Source: JBBQTU01 sp038213005 (GTDB taxonomy: Bacteria; Planctomycetota; Phycisphaerae; Tepidisphaerales; Tepidisphaeraceae). From it: a DNA stretch of 13,226 nucleotides. The stretch covers positions 1 to 13,226 of the forward strand of contig JBBQTU010000112.1 of assembly GCA_038213005.1 (NCBI GenBank), given 5' to 3'. The position numbers and the translations under genes are program-made. Below are positions 1 to 6,874 of the stretch, in pieces (the stretch's first letter is position 1; each line of letters starts with the position of its first letter). The notes under the pieces were generated by a model. It was not told the DNA's origin. It worked only from the letters and a program-made list of their open reading frames with translations, and made no database searches.

Positions 1-302
1 ACTGCGACTCATGCCTGCTCCGCCGACGCGGGTTTGACGAAGCGGGCGTCGCCGACCCAACCCGATACGCCTGATCGCCAAGCTGTGGACGCGTGAACAT
101 TAAACGGACGAGCAGAAGCCTCTGCCGCACGACGCACCGCCGCACCGCTCGGGCTCCCCTTCGCACGTCAGACATGTGCGCCACGTGGAGCACGTCTGCG
201 ACGTGCTGCTGCTCTCTCCGCTAACTCCTGTACAAACTCTGCTCTTGCACGATGGGAACCAAGCCTATCGCGCAGCCAGCCTTTCGGCGATGATGCAGAC
301 TC
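1..302. other. No recognisable gene; one small hairpin
   Basis: I see no supportable gene here. The frame starting at base 3 stays open from the window edge to a TGA at 72-74 and could be the last 23 residues of a gene lying to the left, but I recognise no family in it. A perfect 7-bp inverted repeat with a 5-base loop lies at 189-195 and 201-207 (AGCACGT / ACGTGCT). The short open frames here have no convincing ribosome binding site or recognisable protein features. Confidence 0.5.
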
Positions 303-383
303 CAGTCCGTAGGGTGGGTCGGTATGCCCCGACCCACCTTGGCCAGAAACGCCTCGCAAAGGTGGGTTCGAGTACGTACCCAC
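303..383 (+). repeat. REP-like palindromic repeat, copy 1
   Basis: This is the first of two direct copies of an 81-bp unit; the second starts 157 bases downstream and differs at two positions. The unit contains GTAG (309-312) followed at once by a perfect 10-bp inverted repeat, GGTGGGTCGG (313-322) and CCGACCCACC (329-338), with a 6-base loop. A second, weaker palindrome follows: GTGGGT (362-367) and ACCCAC (378-383). Read on the minus strand, this second palindrome is also preceded by GTAG, formed by bases 386-383. A GTAG tetranucleotide 5' of an imperfect palindrome is the known layout of REP elements handled by REP-associated tyrosine transposases. Two inverted REPs make a BIME-like pair. 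Assignment to a REP family is inference, since genomic copy number cannot be seen here. Confidence 0.75.
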
Positions 384-459
384 TACGCACTGCGTGTGGA
401 CGCGGCCAGTGGGCCTCGATAAGCACGTGCGAAGTACCGCTGTGCGGGTCGAGGATGAT

Positions 460-540
460 CAGTCCGTAGGGTGGGTCGGTATGCCCCGACCCACCTTGGC
501 CAGACACGCCTCGCAAAGGTCGGTTCGAGTACGTACCCAC
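460..540 (+). repeat. REP-like palindromic repeat, copy 2
   Basis: This second direct copy matches copy 1 at 79 of 81 positions. GTAG lies at 466-469, the perfect 10-bp palindrome arms at 470-479 and 486-495. One of the two differences falls in the second palindrome (GGTCGG instead of GGTGGG), so that hairpin is weakened, and the minus-strand GTAG found beside copy 1 is GCAG here. The 76 bases between the copies are not repeated. The copy ends 24 bases before the stop codon of the minus-strand lipoprotein gene and could act as a 3' mRNA-end structure for it. Confidence 0.75.
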
Positions 541-563
541 CTGCCCGCTGAGACTCCAACCTA

Positions 564-1121
564 TCACGGCTTCTTGATGTATTTGGAGACTTCGTCGCCG
601 AAACTACTAATTTCGTAGTCCATCGAAACCCAGTTAGCGCCTTGTGAAAATGAGGCGACCGCGAGGACCCGCTCTGTGGCCAGGTCAATAAAGCGAGCAT
701 TGAAGAACGAGAACCCTTCCATGACGGCATCGCGGCGTGCCTGGTAGGCGACGGAGACGACCAGTGCGGTTGGAAAATATACGTTCAGTTGTGAAGTGGA
801 CTTCGAGACGGTCGTCCCCTCCTTTGCCGCGGTGGATTGCTTTGATTCCGTAGCCTTTTTCGCCACCTCAAACGGAACTACATTCAACCCCAACTCAATG
901 AGCTTGGCTTCCACCCGTCCCTGCACACCAGCATAGTCATTCTGGACCACGACTGTTACCGGAGTATCTGCGGACAGTGCGAATTCCTTCGTCTGTGATA
1001 CTCGCATCGGACTAACACACCCTGGCAGAATCAGGAATGCCAACACCGAGATGCCGAGGGCCATCAGCATCTTGGCTGTGCCAGTGTCTTCATCGACTCC
1101 CGAAACACGGAACATGCGCAT
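564..1121 (-). CDS. Putative lipoprotein of unknown function
   Basis: The product has 185 residues. A hydrophobic stretch at about 19-33 ends in L-P-G-C, with Cys35 as the likely lipidation site. Proline at -2 is unusual for a lipobox, so lipidation is likely but not certain. The mature part of about 150 residues has a Ser/Thr/Lys-rich segment at about 87-109 and otherwise mixed alpha/beta character; I recognise no family. The start at 1121 is supported by GGAAGGAG ending 9 bases upstream. A second Met at residue 18 would give a more typical signal peptide, because the first 17 residues contain acidic residues. Base composition is unlike its neighbours: I count 45% GC in bases 841-900 against 75% in bases 2701-2760 of galU. 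Recent transfer is plausible. It stands alone, between the REP-like repeats and a transposase remnant. Confidence 0.75.
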   Translation of the reverse strand: MRMFRVSGVDEDTGTAKMLMALGISVLAFLILPGCVSPMRVSQTKEFALSADTPVTVVVQNDYAGVQGRVEAKLIELGLNVVPFEVAKKATESKQSTAAKEGTTVSKSTSQLNVYFPTALVVSVAYQARRDAVMEGFSFFNARFIDLATERVLAVASFSQGANWVSMDYEISSFGDEVSKYIKKP

Positions 1122-1209
1122 GACGTTCAGCTCCTTCCAAAGGCTTGGCGGCCCGGCTGGCCGTCATTCTAGATTTGATCGCGAACGCGGGTTCCCTTTC
1201 ACCACTGCA

Positions 1210-1218
1210 ATTGTACCA
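1210..1218 (-). promoter_or_regulatory. Possible extended -10 promoter for the lipoprotein gene
   Basis: Read on the minus strand, TGG followed by TACAAT (1218 down to 1210) matches an extended -10 element (TGnTATAAT) with five of six bases in the hexamer. It lies about 90 bases upstream of the lipoprotein start. I find no good -35 at the usual spacing, which extended -10 promoters can do without. Whether planctomycete-type polymerases use such a site is not known from this sequence. Confidence 0.3.
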
Positions 1219-1255
1219 TGCTCAGCCGGGAAAATGATCCGGGACGCCGCAAGTT

Positions 1256-1564
1256 CTATGATTCCACCTCGCTCGTCTCCCGTTTCGGACGGCCTTCCCG
1301 GCCGCTTGTGTGTTCGAGCCCCAGTTGGCTCACCAGCTTCATTGTCCAGGCATCGCCGCCGAACGGGCGGCTCGTCTCAAGGCTCAATCGCCAGGCGCCA
1401 CGCTCTTTGGGCGTCAGGACGGCGTTTACACGCTGGAGCCACTCCGTTGGCCGCCCGGTGCGCCAGGGGCTGAGGATCGACTTCTGCTCGGGCGTCCCGT
1501 GTGACCGCACCCAGAGGCTGCTCCAGCGATAGTCCTCGGCGCGGGCAACCACTTTGGCCGGCGC
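1256..1564 (-). pseudogene. C-terminal remnant of a REP-associated (Y1/IS200-like) transposase
   Basis: About 100 residues resemble the C-terminal part of REP-associated tyrosine transposases (TnpA-REP/RAYT). The recognisable stretch starts near VVARAEDYRWSS. It continues through a tryptophan-containing W..GRPTEWLQ-like segment and a SRPFGGDAW motif, and ends in a LGLE....GRP(K)R tail followed by a TAG stop. The N-terminal domain with the HUH metal motif and catalytic tyrosine is missing. The open frame continues upstream to 1837, but the roughly 90 extra residues are Gly/Pro-rich and look non-coding. The piece is therefore a 5'-truncated relic that cannot be an active transposase. It lies about 700 bases from two palindromes with the GTAG layout that such enzymes recognise. 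Family recognition is from memory of conserved residues; the boundary near 1564 is approximate. Confidence 0.7.
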
Positions 1565-2373
1565 ACTCTGCTTCCTCTGCTTGCTCCTGTTCAACCCTGG
1601 TTTGAGCCCAGGTCCCAGCGCGGCCGCTCCTTCTTGCCCGTTACCGCATCCGCCCCATCCATCCAATCCGCCGGGCGGGACGTCCGCCCGAAAATTGGCA
1701 CATGCCTCAGATTGGACTTGACCCGCCAATCTCCCTATCTTATACTTACACAAGTTGTCCGTATCGCCCAGCGTGTGCATCGGCCAAGGTGCTCTTTGAA
1801 AAGTGAATATCCGGCCATTAACCGCCGACAATCGCATCAGGCAGGTCCGCTATTGGATTTCAGATATCATACCTAACAGGTGTTATTATGCTCTGGGACG
1901 CGCGCTGCGTTCGCAGTTTACCCGCCGCTGCCTGCCCGCCGTGGCGGGTCGGAGACCTCGCCTGGGCGGGGCGGGCTCTACGCTCTACGCTTTACGCTCG
2001 TCTCCACCCGTCCCGTCTCGATTCAACTTACGTCAAATTGCCTCGGCGACACCAAACTCGCGCACCTTGCCCCCTCGCTCGTACGTAAGTCCTTATCAAC
2101 ACTGCTCTCCCGACCCCCTCCCCCCACCCCTGACAAACGCGCGCGTCTGGCCCATCAGGTCGCACATAAGTCTATCGAAGATGGGAGCAATACGGGCAAG
2201 TGCCGCCGGTGCCCTCACCGACGGATCCCGGCCCATGCCCAGGACCGCCAGCGCCGGGGCACCTCATCGGTGGCGAATATCGTCGCCCGGATTTCCGGGC
2301 CGCTGCCAACGCGTCGGGCAGCAGCCCCCACTTACTGGCACCGCGTCCACCCTCAAGGTAGAACAGACTCATC
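1565..2373. other. Long intergenic region with small repeats and hairpins
   Basis: About 800 bases carry no gene I can support; long plus-strand frames across it have low-complexity Pro/Arg/Ser-rich translations and overlap galU in the wrong frame. Visible structure includes perfect inverted repeats at 1672-1678 and 1684-1690 (7 bp), at 1935-1940 and 1943-1948 (CCCGCC / GGCGGG), and at 2285-2290 and 2295-2300 (GCCCGG / CCGGGC, 4-base loop). There are three tandem heptamers at 1976-1996 (CTCTACG, CTCTACG, CTTTACG). A local AT-rich patch lies at about 1735-1755. The last hairpin sits about 75 bases before galU and could be in its leader. I find no clear promoter hexamers and no riboswitch I recognise. 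Confidence 0.5.
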
Positions 2374-3267
2374 ATGGCAAACACCCCGCCCGCCTCCACC
2401 ATCCGCAAGGCAGTCATCCCGGCCGCCGGCTTCGGCACGCGCATGCTCCCGGCCGCCAAGGCCATCCCCAAGGAAATGCTCCCGGTCCTGGATCGGCCCA
2501 CCATCCAATATGTCGTGCAGGAAGCGGCCGACGCCGGCGTCACGGACGTACTGCTCATCACCTCACGCGACAAGAAGGCGATCGAGGACCACTTCGACCG
2601 CGCCGCGGAGCTGGAAGCCCGCCTCGCGGCCAATGGCAAGCAGTCGCTCCTTGCAGGCCTTGGGGAGCTAGCCCGCCGCGTGAAAGTTCATTCAACCCGG
2701 CAACCCGAGCAGCGCGGCCTCGGCGACGCCGTCGCCCAGGCCCGATGGCATGTCGGCGATGAGCCCTTCGCCTGCATGCTTGGCGACACCATCTTCAGCG
2801 GCGATGAACTGCCGCTGGCGCAGATGGCACGTGCCTATGAAAAGTATCGAACCCCGATCATCGCCCTAGAGGAAGTGCCGCTGGAGAAAGTCTCACGCTA
2901 CGGCATCGTCGGCGGCGACCCGGTCGAGCCCGGCGTACTCCGCGTTCGCACGCTGGTCGAGAAGCCCAGCCCCGCAGACGCCCCCAGCCGATTTGCCATC
3001 TGTGCCCGTTACATTCTGACGCCCGACATTTTCCACTGCCTCGACCAAACCGCCCCCGGCCAAGGCGGCGAGATCCAACTGACCGACGCCCTCAAACTCC
3101 TCTGCCAGCGTCAGCCCATGCATGGCGTCGTCCTCACCGCCAGACGTCACGACATCGGCAACCCAACCGACTGGCTCAAGACCAACCTGATCTTTGCCCG
3201 CCGGGATGAAGCGATGTGGAAGCAGATCCAGCCGCTGCTTCAGGAGTTGATGCATGAGCCAGCGTGA
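2374..3267 (+). CDS. galU: UTP-glucose-1-phosphate uridylyltransferase
   Basis: This enzyme makes UDP-glucose and pyrophosphate from UTP and glucose 1-phosphate in the cytosol, feeding cell-surface glycans and other glycosylation. The 297 residues match the usual GalU length and carry the family signatures in order. These are the nucleotide-binding loop GFGTRMLP with Lys29 (19-29), PKEMLP (32-37), RGLGDAV (114-120), the metal-binding Asp138 in MLGDTIF, EKPSP (196-200), GGEIQLTDAL (231-240) and a late Asp260 in RHDIGNPTDWLKTN with Lys269. No active-site residue appears lost. The start is the ATG at 2374; the only upstream purine-rich match is a weak AAGGT about 14 bases away. The next gene overlaps its end by 14 bases, so the two are probably translated together. 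The long upstream region suggests that its promoter lies between about 2050 and 2370. Confidence 0.95.
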   Translation: MANTPPASTIRKAVIPAAGFGTRMLPAAKAIPKEMLPVLDRPTIQYVVQEAADAGVTDVLLITSRDKKAIEDHFDRAAELEARLAANGKQSLLAGLGELARRVKVHSTRQPEQRGLGDAVAQARWHVGDEPFACMLGDTIFSGDELPLAQMARAYEKYRTPIIALEEVPLEKVSRYGIVGGDPVEPGVLRVRTLVEKPSPADAPSRFAICARYILTPDIFHCLDQTAPGQGGEIQLTDALKLLCQRQPMHGVVLTARRHDIGNPTDWLKTNLIFARRDEAMWKQIQPLLQELMHEPA

Positions 3268-4315
3268 GCCCGCCAGTCCGATCCGCACCGTGGTCGTCGG
3301 CTACGGCTATGCCGGCCGGCATATCCACGTGCCGCTGGTGCGCCTTGAACCGGCGCTTCAGTTGCACGGCGTCTGCTCGGGCGATCCCGCCAAGCGCGAC
3401 ACCATCGCCTCGCAACTGGGCTGCCGGACGTATGCCGGCTTCGACGAGGTCATCGCCGACCCCGCGGTGGACCTTGTGGTCCTGGCGACCCCCAACGCGC
3501 TACACGCCCCCCAGGCGATCGCGGCGATGTCCGCGGGCAAGCATGTCGTGGTCGACAAGCCCATGTGCCTCACCGTCGCCGAAGCGGACCAGATGATCGA
3601 CGCAGCGAGGCAAACCGCGCGGGTGCTGCGAGTCTTTCACAACCGCCGCCTTGATGGCGATTTTCTCACGTTACGCAGCCTGATCGACCAGGGCGAACTC
3701 GGACGCATCCGATGGATGGAACTCTCGTGGCAGAAATATGGCCTGCCACGCACCTGGCGTCAGGTCGCCAGCGTCGGCGGCGGGCGGCTCTATGACCTGG
3801 GCTCGCACCTGATCGACCAGGCCCTGATCCTGGGCGCCAGCCCGGTCAAGAGCGTCTACTGCCGCCAGCTTCGCGAGTTTGAAGGCCGCGACATCGAAAG
3901 CCATTCGATGCTGACGATGGTTTTCGCCGACGGAGCCACCGCCATCATCGACACCACCTGCGCCAGCCGAATCCCCAAGCCTCGCTACATGCTGGTCGGC
4001 GACAAGGCGACCTTCGTGAAGCACGGCGTCGACCACCAGGAGGCAGCGCTCGCCGCCGGCGACATTAACGCCGCCGCAGATGATCCCTCGGAGTATGGCC
4101 AACTGGATGACGGCCACGCGCGCCGCGTGATCCCAACACTGCCCGGCCGCTGGCGCGACTACTATCGCGACGTCGCCGCCGCCATCCCCGCAGGCATTGC
4201 CTTGGCATCCGCCCCGCCCCCCGACTGCGGCCTGGCGCTGCTGCGCACGCAGATCGCCGTGCTGCAGGCGGCCGGGGCTTCAGCCCGCAGTGGCCAGACC
4301 GTTGAGCTCGATTGA
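3254..4315 (+). CDS. Gfo/Idh/MocA-family oxidoreductase
   Basis: A 353-residue NAD(P)-dependent oxidoreductase. The N-terminal Rossmann fold shows GYGYAG (16-21) and ends in the family's (E/D)KP motif, here DKP at 101-103 with the conserved Lys102. The C-terminal alpha/beta domain carries GGGRLYDLGSHLIDQ (175-189), which contains the catalytic-region Asp181 and His185. Members of this family oxidise or reduce sugars, inositols and related compounds; the substrate cannot be read from the sequence. The start ATG overlaps the galU end by 14 bases and has CAGGAG 7 bases upstream, inside galU. The tight overlap with galU suggests coupled translation and perhaps a role in nucleotide-sugar or surface-sugar metabolism, which is inference. 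Confidence 0.92.
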   Translation: MSQREPASPIRTVVVGYGYAGRHIHVPLVRLEPALQLHGVCSGDPAKRDTIASQLGCRTYAGFDEVIADPAVDLVVLATPNALHAPQAIAAMSAGKHVVVDKPMCLTVAEADQMIDAARQTARVLRVFHNRRLDGDFLTLRSLIDQGELGRIRWMELSWQKYGLPRTWRQVASVGGGRLYDLGSHLIDQALILGASPVKSVYCRQLREFEGRDIESHSMLTMVFADGATAIIDTTCASRIPKPRYMLVGDKATFVKHGVDHQEAALAAGDINAAADDPSEYGQLDDGHARRVIPTLPGRWRDYYRDVAAAIPAGIALASAPPPDCGLALLRTQIAVLQAAGASARSGQTVELD

Positions 4316-4372
4316 CAGCCCTCCGGGCCATCTGTAAAGTTGGCCCGATTGTTAACAAGGATGGAGTGAAAC

Positions 4373-4582
4373 ATGCAGGAATTCGATGATCTGAAGAAAG
4401 TCGTCACCGAGATCGAAGAGGACATCAACAAGGCCCAAGGTGGCAACCACGCCGCCGGAACCCGCGTCCGCAAGGCCATGCAGGACATCAAGTCGGCCGC
4501 CCAGGCAATTCGCCAGCGCGTGCTCGACTCCCGTGAGACCGAAGAGGGCGGCACCCCGCCGGCCACTGCGCCTCAGGCGTAA
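4373..4582 (+). CDS. Histone H1-like Hc1-family small protein
   Basis: A 69-residue protein with an amphipathic, probably helical and coiled-coil, core at about residues 3-52. It resembles the N-terminal part of chlamydial histone Hc1: an acidic/basic DLKK..VTEIEEDI segment followed by KAxxGNxAAGTRVRKAMQDIK (20-40), which corresponds to the Hc1 KAEKGNKAAAQRVR region. Hc1 in Chlamydia condenses DNA with a long Lys/Ala/Pro-rich tail. That tail is absent here; the C-terminus (54-69) is short, Glu/Pro/Ala-rich and not basic. DNA binding is therefore uncertain and the role may differ. GGAG lies 6 bases before the ATG. The 57-bp gap after the oxidoreductase gene contains a GGCCA/TGGCC inverted repeat. 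The gene lies between the oxidoreductase and a FabZ-like gene on the same strand. Confidence 0.85.
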   Translation: MQEFDDLKKVVTEIEEDINKAQGGNHAAGTRVRKAMQDIKSAAQAIRQRVLDSRETEEGGTPPATAPQA

Positions 4583-4623
4583 CCCGCAACCTACATTCGT
4601 TCGACCCCAGGCCCTTCGGCCTT

Positions 4624-4638
4624 CGCGCATGCTGCGCG
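4624..4638 (+). promoter_or_regulatory. GC-rich hairpin between the Hc1-like and FabZ-like genes
   Basis: CGCGCA (4624-4629) and TGCGCG (4633-4638) form a perfect 6-bp stem with a 3-base loop, 23 bases before the FabZ-like start codon. No T-run follows, so it does not look like an intrinsic terminator. It may be an mRNA-processing or stability structure within an operon, or chance in GC-rich DNA. Confidence 0.3.
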
Positions 4639-4661
4639 GGCCACAACGTCAGGACAACGGA

Positions 4662-5135
4662 ATGCCTCCAAGCTTTCTCTTCGACATCTCAAGGATTGAC
4701 ATCGATGCCGTGATCCTCGATCAGGAAGCGATCCGCCAGAATAACCCGCAGCGCGGGGACATGGAGCATCTCAACGGAATTGCCTGGGTTGACGCAGCCG
4801 CCGGCCTGATTGTCGGCTACAAGGACGTTCGGGCCAATGAGTTCTGGGTGCCCGGCCATATCCCCGGCCGCCCGCTGCTGCCGGGCGTGATCATGCTCGA
4901 AGCCGCCGCACAGCTTGCCAGCTTGTACACCAAAAAGTATCTGGAACTTCCAGGCTTTCTGGGCTTCGGTGGCGTGGAGAACTGCAAGTTCCGCCTGCCG
5001 GTCTCGCCCGGCTGCCGCCTCCATCTGCTGGCCCGACTCGACTGGCACCGGCACAGGCGCGTCTGCTCCAGCGTCCAGGGAGTGGTGCAGGGAAACCTGA
5101 TCTTCGAGACGCAGATCATCGGCACCGAGATGTAG
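4662..5135 (+). CDS. FabZ-like 3-hydroxyacyl-ACP dehydratase (hot-dog fold)
   Basis: A 157-residue protein of the FabA/FabZ hot-dog family, which removes water from 3-hydroxyacyl-ACP during fatty-acid elongation. The key segment is FWVPGHIPGRPLLPGVIMLEAAAQL (61-85), shown here only as a landmark: catalytic His66 and the acidic catalytic Glu80 are both present, with the PGVxxLEAxAQ helix expected of FabZ. The chosen start, MPPSFLFDISRID, gives a FabZ-like length. Upstream in-frame starts would add an Arg/Pro-rich segment read from the Hc1-like gene in another frame. Only a weak AGGA lies upstream. Because the core is slightly diverged from housekeeping FabZ, it could be a paralogue acting on a special acyl chain. 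No other fatty-acid gene is visible beside it. Confidence 0.88.
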   Translation: MPPSFLFDISRIDIDAVILDQEAIRQNNPQRGDMEHLNGIAWVDAAAGLIVGYKDVRANEFWVPGHIPGRPLLPGVIMLEAAAQLASLYTKKYLELPGFLGFGGVENCKFRLPVSPGCRLHLLARLDWHRHRRVCSSVQGVVQGNLIFETQIIGTEM

Positions 5136-5210
5136 AGCGACCCCCGACGCGCCCAGCCTGGCGCCCCGATTGGATCGATTGCGCCTTTGCCAGCAGGTTT
5201 CTCGCTCAGG

Positions 5211-5241
5211 GCCGATGGCCTTTGTCGACCTCGCCATCGGC
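5211..5241 (+). promoter_or_regulatory. 9-bp inverted repeat in the fabZ-htrA gap
   Basis: GCCGATGGC (5211-5219) and GCCATCGGC (5233-5241) are perfect inverted repeats around a 13-base loop, about 75 bases after the FabZ-like stop codon. There is no T-run after it, so it is not a classic intrinsic terminator, but a factor-dependent end or a protein-binding site is possible. The gap of 295 bases contains no supportable gene, and the htrA-like gene probably has its own promoter in the more AT-rich stretch at about 5360-5395. Confidence 0.4.
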
Positions 5242-5430
5242 GACACAGAAGCCGGCCGGCTGGCCCTGCGTATCTCACCCCGGCGCGCCGCACCGGGCAG
5301 AGCCCGTCGCGTTTGTCCGGGGCGGCCTCATGCGCGTGCGCTGGCCGGAGTGGTCCTGACGGTGTACTGTTATTGTTCCGGTGGCAATATTTCATGCCGG
5401 CGGACTAACCCGAACCCCCAAGAGGTGGCG

Positions 5431-6846
5431 ATGAGCAGCGTAAGAGGGTGGATCGTTATCAGCGTGCTGATGATCGCCGGTTGTGCAGCGCCCAAGCGCC
5501 AGCCCGACCCCTTTCCGCCCGCGACCCCGCAGGCGGTGATCGACGTTTCACGCGCCATCTTCCCGGCTGTGGTGCGGCTGGATGTGGCCCAGGAGATCTA
5601 CACCGAAGGCAAGCGTAACCTCCGCCGCGGCATCGGGTCCGGGGTGATCATTGATGCCCAGGGGCATATCCTCACCAACTTCCACGTGGCCGGCCGCGCC
5701 AGCGAGATCCAAGTCACGCTCTACAACAAGGAGCGCGTGCGCGCCACCCTGATCGGTGACGATCACTGGACGGATCTGGCAGTGCTGCAGATGGACATGA
5801 AGGAGGTCGTGCGCCGGAACATCACCTTCACCTGGGCGATGATGGGCACCAGCAGGACGCTCCTCTCCGGGCAGGATGTGATGGCAGTAGGAACGCCCTT
5901 CGGCCTGGCTCGCACGCTGACACTCGGCGTGGTCTCGAACAACGAGCGCACGTTCTACCCTCAGAACATGCAGATCGACGAGTATGAGACCGGCGAGTTC
6001 TCCAACTGGATTCAGATGGATACGCCGATCAATCCCGGCAACTCGGGCGGGCCGCTGGTCGACATGACCGGGCGGATCGTGGGGATCAATACCCGTGGCG
6101 GCGGACAGAACCTGAACTTCGCAGTTCCGGTGGATACGGCGAAAGAAGTGGTCGCCACGCTCCTGGCATCGGCAAAGCCCGACCGCAAGGGACGCGTCGA
6201 ACGCAGCGACCTGGGGATCGACCTCAAGCCGCTGCAGGACCTGGAGACCTACTATGAACTGGATGTGAACCGCGGCGCCCTGGTAAACAGCGTCGAGCGA
6301 AATTCGCCGGCTTTCAGGGCCGGGGTCAAGACCCAGGACATCCTGCTGGCGATCAATGGACACGCGGTCAACGTCCGCTTCCCCGAAGAGGTCGCCCCGG
6401 CCAACAAGAAGATCGCGGATATTCCGGTTGGCAGCGACGTGATGCTGACGCTCAAGCGCGGCAAGCAGACCCTGACGCTATCAACAAAGACGCAGCGACT
6501 GGAGAGCGCCGTCGGCGAAGAGATGGAATTGAAGGCGTGGGGCATGAGTGTGCGCGATGTCACGCGCGCTTATGCGAATGACAACCAACTGGACGATGAC
6601 CGCGGCGTCGTGGTCACCACGCTTTCCCCCGGTTTCCCCGGCGCCAAGGCCGAGTTGATGTCCGGCGACGTGATCCATACCGTCAACGGGCAGGATATTG
6701 AAGACCTGGAGCGGTTCGTCTCGGTGTACGATCGCCTCGCGGCCGAGCAGAGCTCACGCGTGCTGCTGGGCGTCCAGCGCGGGCGGGGACGAATCTCCAT
6801 CCTGGTCAAAGTGCAGGAATGGCCTGCCACCAAGCCAGCGAAGTAA
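5431..6846 (+). CDS. HtrA/DegP-family serine protease, lipoprotein, two PDZ domains
   Basis: A 471-residue envelope protease expected to degrade or process misfolded exported proteins. A short signal peptide ends in I-A-G-C with Cys18 as the lipidation site, so it should be membrane-anchored outside the cytoplasmic membrane. The trypsin-like domain (about 35-245) has an intact triad: His85 in LTNFHVAG, Asp115 in HWTDLAVLQ and Ser205 in NPGNSGGPLV. PDZ 1 covers about 258-350 and PDZ 2 about 365-462. The first PDZ is interrupted by a lysine-containing insert (about 315-331). The start at 5431 follows GAGGTGG and gives a clean signal peptide; the frame is open back to 5170, but that extension is Arg-rich and non-coding in look. 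The next gene, 28 bases on, is a related protein without the catalytic residues, so the two probably form one transcription unit. Confidence 0.93.
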   Translation: MSSVRGWIVISVLMIAGCAAPKRQPDPFPPATPQAVIDVSRAIFPAVVRLDVAQEIYTEGKRNLRRGIGSGVIIDAQGHILTNFHVAGRASEIQVTLYNKERVRATLIGDDHWTDLAVLQMDMKEVVRRNITFTWAMMGTSRTLLSGQDVMAVGTPFGLARTLTLGVVSNNERTFYPQNMQIDEYETGEFSNWIQMDTPINPGNSGGPLVDMTGRIVGINTRGGGQNLNFAVPVDTAKEVVATLLASAKPDRKGRVERSDLGIDLKPLQDLETYYELDVNRGALVNSVERNSPAFRAGVKTQDILLAINGHAVNVRFPEEVAPANKKIADIPVGSDVMLTLKRGKQTLTLSTKTQRLESAVGEEMELKAWGMSVRDVTRAYANDNQLDDDRGVVVTTLSPGFPGAKAELMSGDVIHTVNGQDIEDLERFVSVYDRLAAEQSSRVLLGVQRGRGRISILVKVQEWPATKPAK

Positions 6847-6874
6847 CCTGCCCAGAACTCCAAACGAGAACCAG

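Noticed and set aside
3..74. C-terminal end of a gene entering from the left
   Set aside because: Only 23 codons are open before a TGA, with no recognisable family; too short to support.
303..540. CRISPR array
   Set aside because: Only two repeats of 81 bp with internal palindromes and one 76-base gap; no further repeats and no cas genes. REP-like elements fit better.
1803..2762. Plus-strand frames of 319 and 263 codons upstream of and into galU
   Set aside because: They overlap galU in the wrong frames and their translations are low-complexity Arg/Pro/Ser-rich.
5211..5241. Intrinsic terminator after the FabZ-like gene
   Set aside because: The stem is perfect but no T-run follows, so it is reported only as an inverted repeat.
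5170..5430. N-terminal extension of the HtrA-like protease to an upstream start
   Set aside because: The extension is Arg-rich, and the start at 5431 has a ribosome binding site and gives a proper lipoprotein signal peptide.
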